Source: JBFKMV01 sp041629655 (lineage in GTDB: Bacteria; Acidobacteriota; Polarisedimenticolia; Polarisedimenticolales; Polarisedimenticolaceae). Taken from it: a DNA stretch of 8,287 bases. Positions within the stretch are counted from its first letter, which is position 1; the number at the start of each line of letters is the position of its first letter. Location of the stretch: the NCBI GenBank assembly GCA_041629655.1, contig JBFKMV010000204.1:1-8287 (forward strand), given 5' to 3'. The notes under the pieces were generated by a model, which was not told where the DNA came from, did no database searches, and was given only the letters and a program-made list of their open reading frames with translations. Both the position numbers and the translations under genes were made by a program. This document shows positions 1 to 5,090 of this stretch, piece by piece.

Positions 1-500
1 TACAGACGGTCGCGCGGCGGCATCTCGCCGCGCCACGGAAAGCGCGCCGCCGCGTGTGGCTTCCCGTCGTCGAACAGCGCGCCCTGCACCAGGTAGACGT
101 CCAGGTCGCCGTCGTTGTCGTAGTCGAACAGCGCGCAGCCCGAGCCCACGTTCTCGGGCAGGTACAGCTCGCCCGTCATCCCGTTGAAATGCACGAAGTC
201 CAGGCCGACGGCGGCGGCGAGCTCCTCGAACGGAGCGCCGTCGGCCGTTCCGGCGCCCTGGCGCACGTCGGGGGGCGGGGCGTCCGGCGCGGCGCAGCCG
301 CCGCCGGCGAGCACGATCAGAGCGGCGAAGGTCGCGGCAATCCATGGTGGTGCGCAGAGTGTGGTCGGTACCCTGGTGCTCCCGGCAACGCCCGCTCCGT
401 CCGCGTGCGGAGTCCGGACGTCCGCCGGCGGACGCTCCGGACGGGGACGCCCGGCCCAGCGACACCGCTCCGATCGGATCCACACTCTGCGCACCACCAT
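1..500 (-). CDS. FG-GAP/VCBS-repeat (CRTAC1/ASPIC-UnbV-like) lipoprotein, 3' end outside window
   Basis: The first 166 codons are visible; the gene runs off the left edge. Residues 126-134 (DYDNDGDLD) form a calcium-binding D-x-D-x-D-G-D-x-D loop followed by VYLVQG, the signature of the first FG-GAP/VCBS blade. The context (LDFVHFNGMTGELYLPENVGSG before it, MPPRDRL at the edge) matches CRTAC1-like proteins that usually end in an ASPIC/UnbV domain; family members are often around 500-600 residues. A hydrophobic segment at 54-65 is followed by GGGC (Cys69), a possible but non-canonical lipobox, so an outer-envelope lipoprotein is inferred. The ATG at 500 is chosen because it is the only start in this frame downstream of the protease stop, 9 nt after it, and encodes MVVRRVW. 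Residues 8-53 are Arg/Pro-rich and look foreign: they come from the inverted-repeat element at 343-501. The second ATG at 345 is out of frame. Family confidence is high; the exact N-terminus is uncertain. Confidence 0.82.
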   Translation of the reverse strand, partial: MVVRRVWIRSERCRWAGRPRPERPPADVRTPHADGAGVAGSTRVPTTLCAPPWIAATFAALIVLAGGGCAAPDAPPPDVRQGAGTADGAPFEELAAAVGLDFVHFNGMTGELYLPENVGSGCALFDYDNDGDLDVYLVQGALFDDGKPHAAARFPWRGEMPPRDRL

Positions 501-501
501 G
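343..501. repeat. Perfect 22-bp inverted repeat with 115-bp spacer over the lipoprotein start
   Basis: Positions 343-364 (beginning CATGGTGGTGCGC) are the exact reverse complement of 480-501. The match stops abruptly on both sides: neither the flanks nor the inner bases continue it. The right arm, read on the minus strand, contains the start codon and first seven codons of the FG-GAP lipoprotein gene; the left arm lies just before its hydrophobic signal segment. No target-site duplication is visible outside the arms. The spacer has no recognisable gene and is rich in nested palindromes. It could be a MITE-like element, an invertible segment, a fold-back template-switch product, or an assembly or amplification artefact. 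The sequence alone cannot decide. Confidence 0.9.
412..442. repeat. Nested palindrome inside the inverted-repeat spacer
   Basis: Positions 420-433 (GTCCGCCGGCGGAC) are a perfect 14-bp palindrome. It is flanked by GTCCGGA (412-418) and its reverse complement TCCGGAC (436-442), giving an outer 7-bp stem around the inner one. TCCGC-GT-GCGGA just upstream (399-410) is a further small hairpin. Together they make the spacer strongly self-folding on either strand. No T-tract follows, so this is not called a terminator. Confidence 0.6.
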
Positions 502-509
502 ACGGGACC

Positions 510-1280
510 CTAGTTCGCGGGTTCCCCGGCGGACCGCTCCACGCCCCGCCGGTAGTCCTCCGCGGTGAACGGCGTGGCCCATTCCAGGTCGTACTGCCGT
601 CGGGTCCGGCCCGGGCCGAACACGATCCCGACCACCTCGCCGGTGTCCTCGAGGATCACCGGACTGCCGCTGAAGCCGGGCACCCCGGTCATGTCCAGCA
701 GCAACATCGGTATTCCGTCCCAGGTGAACTCCGCCGAGGCGACCAGGCCCCGCTTGAGGATCGGGAGATCGCGCGGCTGCTCGCCCTCCAGCACCGGGAA
801 CCCCGCCACCAGCACCGAGCGTCCGGTCAGCTCCGTGGCGTCGAACCCCGCCGCCGGTCGCATCGGCCGCAGCTCGGAGCGGCACAGCCGGCGCGCGACG
901 CGCTCGCCGCCGAAGCGCAGCAGCATGACATCCTTGGCCGGGTCCTCCCAGATCACGCGGGCGGCGAAGGTCCGCACCGCATCCGGGTCGGTGGGGTGGA
1001 GGAAGCGCACCACGAGCTGCTCGCGCTCCGCGCCCTGGACGATGTGCTTGGCGGCGACCACGGTGCAGTCCCGGTCGACCAGGAACCCGGTGCCCAGCCA
1101 GCGCGTGGCGACCAGGTCGCCGTCGTGGCGGGAGATGCCGACGTGCGCCAAACCGAGGCGAATCTCGCGAAACTCCGGGCGGCCGGGAGACCGTTCGGGG
1201 ACGGGCTGGGCGAGAGCCGGAAGGCTGACGGCCAGCGTCATTATCAAAAAACTTACAAACCGTGTAGACCCGTGACGCAT
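510..1280 (-). CDS. Secreted trypsin-like serine protease (S1/HtrA-type fold, no PDZ)
   Basis: This 256-residue protein has a signal peptide (hydrophobic 8-20, likely cleavage after PALA at residue 24), so it should act in the periplasm or outside the cell. A trypsin-like peptidase domain fills the rest. His79 (VVAAKHIV), Asp117 (PAKDVMLLRF) and Ser204 (GVPGFSGSPVI) fit a complete catalytic triad in the usual order and spacing. The FSGSP nucleophile motif and the following EVVGIVFG strand resemble trypsin_2/HtrA-like proteases, but there is no room for a PDZ domain. Cys72 and Cys133 could form a disulfide. The start at 1280 keeps a positive n-region (MRHGSTRF); no Shine-Dalgarno sequence is seen upstream, and the first ~14 codons are unusually AT-rich for this genome. 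Met14 would lack an n-region and is less likely. The FG-GAP lipoprotein gene begins 9 nt after the stop, suggesting co-transcription. The substrate is unknown. Confidence 0.85.
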   Translation of the reverse strand: MRHGSTRFVSFLIMTLAVSLPALAQPVPERSPGRPEFREIRLGLAHVGISRHDGDLVATRWLGTGFLVDRDCTVVAAKHIVQGAEREQLVVRFLHPTDPDAVRTFAARVIWEDPAKDVMLLRFGGERVARRLCRSELRPMRPAAGFDATELTGRSVLVAGFPVLEGEQPRDLPILKRGLVASAEFTWDGIPMLLLDMTGVPGFSGSPVILEDTGEVVGIVFGPGRTRRQYDLEWATPFTAEDYRRGVERSAGEPAN

Positions 1281-1339
1281 ATCAACGTAACATTAAAGCA
1301 CAAGGGGAATCCGCGGACCCCTTCCACCCTGGAGGTCCG
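1281..1339. promoter_or_regulatory. Divergent intergenic region with AT-rich patch and dyad
   Basis: These 59 bp lie between the start codons of the protease (-) and the VWFA protein (+), so they and the adjacent protease 5' end should hold promoters for both directions. Positions 1281-1303 are AT-rich against a GC-rich background. No convincing -35/-10 pair is seen in either direction; TTACAA (1253-1258) with GCATAT (1277-1282) is a weak + strand candidate with an 18-bp gap. An interrupted dyad, AAGGGG (1302-1307) and CCCCTT (1318-1323) around TCCGCGGA, lies before the GGAGG (1331-1335) that serves the + strand gene. Confidence 0.45.
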
Positions 1340-3544
1340 ATGGCGCGCGCAGGTTCGACCCCGGTCCGCCGCGTGGTCCTGCCCCTCGCCATCGCGCTGG
1401 CGCTGCTGGCCGCGGCGTTCTCCGGCGCGAGCCTGGCCGAGGACTACGCCGAGCGCTCGCGCGTCGTGGTCGTCGAGGTCCCCGTCCAGGTCACGCTCGA
1501 CGGCGAGCCGGTGCGCGGCCTGACGGCGGACGACTTCGTGCTTCTCGACGGCAAGAAGCCGCAGCGGATCAGCGGCTTCAACGTGCTCGACCTGACGCTG
1601 AGCGGGCCGGCCCGGGACGAGCCGCGGCTCGACACGCACGTCTCGGTCGCCGCCCGGCGCCACTTCCTGCTGCTGTTCGACCTGACCTTCTCCACCACCG
1701 GCTCGCTCGGGCGCGCCCGCGAGGCGATTCGCGAGTGGGTGATCGACGAGCTGCACCCGTGGGACCTGGTCGCGGTCGCGGTCTACGAATCGCGCCGCGG
1801 CGCGCGGCTGCTGCTCAACTTCACCTCCGATCGCGACCAGGTCGATCTCGCCGTGGCGACGATCGGGGCGCCCAGGTTCTACGAGGCCTCGATCGACCCG
1901 CTGGGACTCGAGATCGGCGCCGCGAGCGCCCGTTTCTCCGAGATCGCCGACTCGGCGCTGACCGCGCGGGGCGGCAGTCGCGGCAGCAGCGACGCCAACG
2001 ACCAGGACGTGCTCGACACGCTCTCCTTGATCTACTACGGCGCCTACGAGCCGCTGGCGCGCAAGGGGGAACGGCACCAGATCCAGCACCTGACCGAGTC
2101 GCTCGGCGACCTCGCCGGGATGATGCAGGGCGTCCGCGGCCGCAAGTACGTCGTCTTCCTCTCGGAGGGATTCGACAGCTCGCTGGTCTTCGCGACCGAT
2201 CAGACCTCCGAGGTCGAGCGGCTGAACACGGCCTCCGAGCGCGGCGAGATGTGGAACATCGATCCGACCAAGCGCTTCGGCAGCATCGTCGCGCAGAACG
2301 ACCTGTCGACGATGGTCGAGCGCTTCCGCCGCGCCGACTGCGTGATCCAGGCCATCGACATCGGTGGTTCCGAGCAGCCGGGCTCCAACCGCAGCCTGGG
2401 CTCCCAGGCCGCCAACGGCCTGTTCTACATGGCCCACGAGACGGGCGGCGAGCTGTACCGCAGTTTCAACCAGCTCGACCAGGCGATCGAGCGCATGCTG
2501 ACCCAGACCAGCGTGACCTACGTGCTGGCGTTCCAGCCCGAAGAGCTCGAGTTCAACGACAAGTTCCACAAGCTGCGCGTCAAGCTCAAGAACGGCCCCA
2601 AGGGCGCGCGCGTCACGCACCGCCCGGGCTACTACGCCCCGGCCCCGTACAAGCAGCAGTCCGAGATGGAGCGCCGCCTGTCCGCGGCGCAGAACATCAT
2701 GGAGGGCCGCGATCAGGGCGAGCTGCAGGCGACCGTGCTGGCGGCCGCGTTCCGCGATGCCGACGGACCGGCGTACGTCCCGCTGCTGGTGGAGATCGAC
2801 GGGATGAGCCTGCCGATCGAGGCCGGGCGGGAGCAGCTCGCGCTCGAGATCTACGCCTACGCCCTCGACGAGGCGGGCCGCATCGCCGGTTTCCTGACCC
2901 AGCGCCTGGCGATCGACCTGGCCAAGCTGCAGCCCGAGCTACGCGAGCGCGGGCTCAAGTTCTTCGGCGACCTGGAGCTGGGGCCCGGCAGCTACTCGCT
3001 GCGCGTGCTGGTGCGCGAGAGCGAGTCCGGGATGCATGCGACCCGCGCGATCACGCTCGAGGTGCCCGAGCACGGGCCGGCGATCCTGCCGCCGTTCTTC
3101 CCCGAGCCGCGCGGCAAATGGCTGCTGGCCCGGCAGTCGAGCGGCGCCGACGGCCCGCCGGAGCGGCCCTTCCCGTTCATGTACCGCGATCAGCCGTACC
3201 TGCCGGCGGCGCGCCCGGTGGTCGACGCGCACGGCGAGGCGGACCTGTTCCTGGTGGCCTACCGGCTGGGCGAGGGTCCGCTGTCGCTGGCGGCGCGGGT
3301 GGTCGATCCGCTGGGGACGGTGCTCGCGAGCCCGCGGATCCACCTGCTCGACCAGTCCCGTGACGACGCGACGCAGCGGGACGTGCTGCTGGCGAGACTC
3401 GCTCCCGACGGGATCGCGGCGGGGGAGTACCGGTTGCTGGTGACGGTGGCCAACGACCGCACGGGCCAGTCCGAGACCAGCTCGATCCCGCTGGTCGTGG
3501 TACAACGAGAACGGGTGACGGAGGTTCCGGGCTCGAGTCGCTAG
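1340..3544 (+). CDS. Secreted VWFA-related protein (acidobacterial VWFA domain type)
   Basis: The 734-residue product has an Arg-rich n-region, a hydrophobic stretch at about 12-30 and likely cleavage near SLA-ED, so it is exported. Residues 42-82 (VVVVEVPVQVTLDG..VRGLTADDFVLLDG) are the short beta domain that precedes the VWFA fold in the 'VWFA-related Acidobacterial domain' family. The VWFA part runs from about 107 (RHFLLLFDLTFSTTG) to about 400; D114-x-T116-x-S118 stands in place of the canonical MIDAS DxSxS. RGRKYVVFLSEGFD (267-279) and the closing FHKLRVKLKNGP...RPGYYAP (409-433) match the family layout. The ~300 C-terminal residues look beta-rich without a named domain. GGAGG four bases before the ATG supports the start. 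Such proteins are thought to bind ligands or partner proteins at the envelope; no specific partner is known. The DUF3179 gene follows after 33 bp, probably in one transcript. Confidence 0.88.
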   Translation: MARAGSTPVRRVVLPLAIALALLAAAFSGASLAEDYAERSRVVVVEVPVQVTLDGEPVRGLTADDFVLLDGKKPQRISGFNVLDLTLSGPARDEPRLDTHVSVAARRHFLLLFDLTFSTTGSLGRAREAIREWVIDELHPWDLVAVAVYESRRGARLLLNFTSDRDQVDLAVATIGAPRFYEASIDPLGLEIGAASARFSEIADSALTARGGSRGSSDANDQDVLDTLSLIYYGAYEPLARKGERHQIQHLTESLGDLAGMMQGVRGRKYVVFLSEGFDSSLVFATDQTSEVERLNTASERGEMWNIDPTKRFGSIVAQNDLSTMVERFRRADCVIQAIDIGGSEQPGSNRSLGSQAANGLFYMAHETGGELYRSFNQLDQAIERMLTQTSVTYVLAFQPEELEFNDKFHKLRVKLKNGPKGARVTHRPGYYAPAPYKQQSEMERRLSAAQNIMEGRDQGELQATVLAAAFRDADGPAYVPLLVEIDGMSLPIEAGREQLALEIYAYALDEAGRIAGFLTQRLAIDLAKLQPELRERGLKFFGDLELGPGSYSLRVLVRESESGMHATRAITLEVPEHGPAILPPFFPEPRGKWLLARQSSGADGPPERPFPFMYRDQPYLPAARPVVDAHGEADLFLVAYRLGEGPLSLAARVVDPLGTVLASPRIHLLDQSRDDATQRDVLLARLAPDGIAAGEYRLLVTVANDRTGQSETSSIPLVVVQRERVTEVPGSSR

Positions 3545-3577
3545 CGGCCGGCGCCCGCCGCGTTCCCCGGAGGTGAC

Positions 3578-5074
3578 GTGAGCCAGCGCTACGGATTCGG
3601 CTGCCTGCTGGCGGCGTTGGTACTGGCCGCCGGCGGGGCGGACTCCGCGGCGGAGGAGCGCGCCGGGGCGGACGGGGCTCCGGACATCGCGTTGTTCTTC
3701 GAGGCTGCGGGGCGGGACGAGAAGGCTGCGCGGCGGGCCCTCGATCGGCTCGGCCCGGCCTGGCAGGACTCCTACACCGGGATCGTGCTCGATCTGGCGG
3801 TGCTGCTCCGCCCTGCCGGCGATGCAGCGGTCGGCGGCAGCGGCGGCGATCGTTCGGGCGGCGACAGCTTCATCCCCGGCTCCGGCTCGCTGCCCAGCGT
3901 CGTCAGCAGCGGCCCCGACGTGCGGGCGCGGCTGTTCAAGTTCCTCCAGAAGCAAACCGGCCAGCGTCTCGGCGACGAGATCAAGGACTGGCAGCGCTGG
4001 CTGTGGCGGCAGCCCTACGACCCGCATCCCGAGTACGCCACGTTCAAGGGCGCGATCCTGGGGCGGATCGACCCGCGGATGCGCTATTTCTTCCCGCCCG
4101 CGGTCTCGGCGCGGATCCGGCTCGACGAGATCGTCTGGGGCGGGACGGCCGTGAACGGCATCCCGCCGCTCGACCACCCGGCGGCGGTGCCGGCGTCCGA
4201 GGCCGGCTGGCTGAAGGACAAGCACGTGGTGTTCGGCGTCGCGCTGAACGGCGAGGCGCGGGCCTACCCGCAGCGGATCCTGGCCTGGCACGAGCTGGCC
4301 CGCGACCGCGTGGGCGGCGTCGAGCTGACGCTGGTCTACTGCACGCTGTGCGGTGCGGTGATTCCCTATCGCAACGAGGTCGCCGGGCGCGCGGTAACGT
4401 TCGGGACCAGCGGGCTGCTCTACCGCTCCAACAAGCTGATGTTCGACGAGGAGTCGATGTCGCTGTGGTCCACCCTGACCGGGCGGCCGCTGGTCGGCCA
4501 CATGGCGCAGTTCGACCTGCGCCTGGAGAAGCTGCCGGTGGTCACGACGACCTGGGGCGAGTGGAAGGCGCTCCATCCCGAGACCACGGTGCTGTCGCTC
4601 GAGACCGGCCACGAGCGCGACTACGGCGAGGGCGCCGCGTACCGCGACTACTTCCGCAACGACCGGTTGTGGTTCGAGGTGCCGCAGTCGGACGACCGGT
4701 TGCGCAACAAGGACGAGGTGCTGGCGCTGCTGGTCGACGCCGGGGACGGGGCCGCCGAGCCCACGCCGCTCGCCGTCGCCGCCGCGTTCCTGGCCGGGCA
4801 TCCGGTCTACCATGTGGTCGTCGGCGAGCGCCGGCTGGTGATCGTCACCAGCGCCGCCGGCGCCAACCGGGTCTACGACGCGGGCGAGGTGCGGTTCGTG
4901 GCCCGTCCGCCGGAGGACGACCGTCTGGAGGACACGACCGGCCGGCGCTGGCGCATCACCGAAGCGGCGCTGCTGGCCGAGGGCGGCGCTGCCCGGTGTG
5001 CGCGGGTTCCCGCGCACCGCACGTTCTGGTTCGGCTGGTTCGCCCAGTTCCCCGAGACCGCGCTGATCCGTTAG
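3578..5074 (+). CDS. Exported DUF3179 domain-containing protein
   Basis: A 498-residue protein starting at GTG (3578), four bases after GGAGG (3569-3573); this start gives a signal peptide with hydrophobic core at 9-20 and likely cleavage near ADSA-AEE. A Gly/Ser-rich low-complexity stretch (84-112) is followed by a helical segment and then the DUF3179 domain from about 180 to the C-terminus. Hallmarks are RLDEIVWGGTAVNGIPPLDHP (181-201), GEARAYPQRILAWHEL, the YCTLCGA motif with Cys255 and Cys258, TFGTSGLLYRSNKLMFDEES.SLW (274-297), TTWGEWKALHPET (323-336) and the terminal RTFWFGWFAQFPET. DUF3179 has no established biochemical role that I know of; the conserved C-x-x-C pair might bind metal or be redox-active, which is inference. 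It is downstream of the VWFA gene with a 33-bp gap and the same strand, so co-expression is likely. It ends 16 bp from the convergent DUF5916 gene. Confidence 0.9.
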   Translation: MSQRYGFGCLLAALVLAAGGADSAAEERAGADGAPDIALFFEAAGRDEKAARRALDRLGPAWQDSYTGIVLDLAVLLRPAGDAAVGGSGGDRSGGDSFIPGSGSLPSVVSSGPDVRARLFKFLQKQTGQRLGDEIKDWQRWLWRQPYDPHPEYATFKGAILGRIDPRMRYFFPPAVSARIRLDEIVWGGTAVNGIPPLDHPAAVPASEAGWLKDKHVVFGVALNGEARAYPQRILAWHELARDRVGGVELTLVYCTLCGAVIPYRNEVAGRAVTFGTSGLLYRSNKLMFDEESMSLWSTLTGRPLVGHMAQFDLRLEKLPVVTTTWGEWKALHPETTVLSLETGHERDYGEGAAYRDYFRNDRLWFEVPQSDDRLRNKDEVLALLVDAGDGAAEPTPLAVAAAFLAGHPVYHVVVGERRLVIVTSAAGANRVYDAGEVRFVARPPEDDRLEDTTGRRWRITEAALLAEGGAARCARVPAHRTFWFGWFAQFPETALIR

Positions 5075-5076
5075 CC

Positions 5077-5088
5077 GCGGCCGGCCGC
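5077..5088. terminator. GC palindrome between convergent genes, possible weak bidirectional terminator
   Basis: GCGGCCGGCCGC is a perfect 12-bp palindrome filling most of the 16 bp between the DUF3179 stop (+) and the DUF5916 stop (-). It has no T-tract on either side and its stem would need a tight loop, so it does not look like a standard intrinsic terminator. It may only reflect GC-rich composition. Confidence 0.2.
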
Positions 5089-5090
5089 CG

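Noticed and set aside
343..345. ATG at 345 as the start of the FG-GAP lipoprotein gene
   Set aside because: It is out of frame with the FG-GAP reading frame, giving an Arg-rich product; only the ATG at 500 is in frame.
54..1523. Long + strand open frame across the lipoprotein, protease and divergent region
   Set aside because: Arg/Ala/Pro/His-rich shadow typical of high GC. It crosses two well-supported opposite-strand genes and the start of the VWFA gene and has no domain or ribosome site.
1253..2620. Long minus-strand open frame inside the VWFA gene
   Set aside because: Antisense shadow with low-complexity composition; the + strand frame has a signal peptide and clear family motifs.
2939..5017. 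692-codon minus-strand open frame opposite VWFA/DUF3179
   Set aside because: Rich in Gln/Arg/Pro/His with no domain; the opposite strand encodes two recognisable proteins over the same span.
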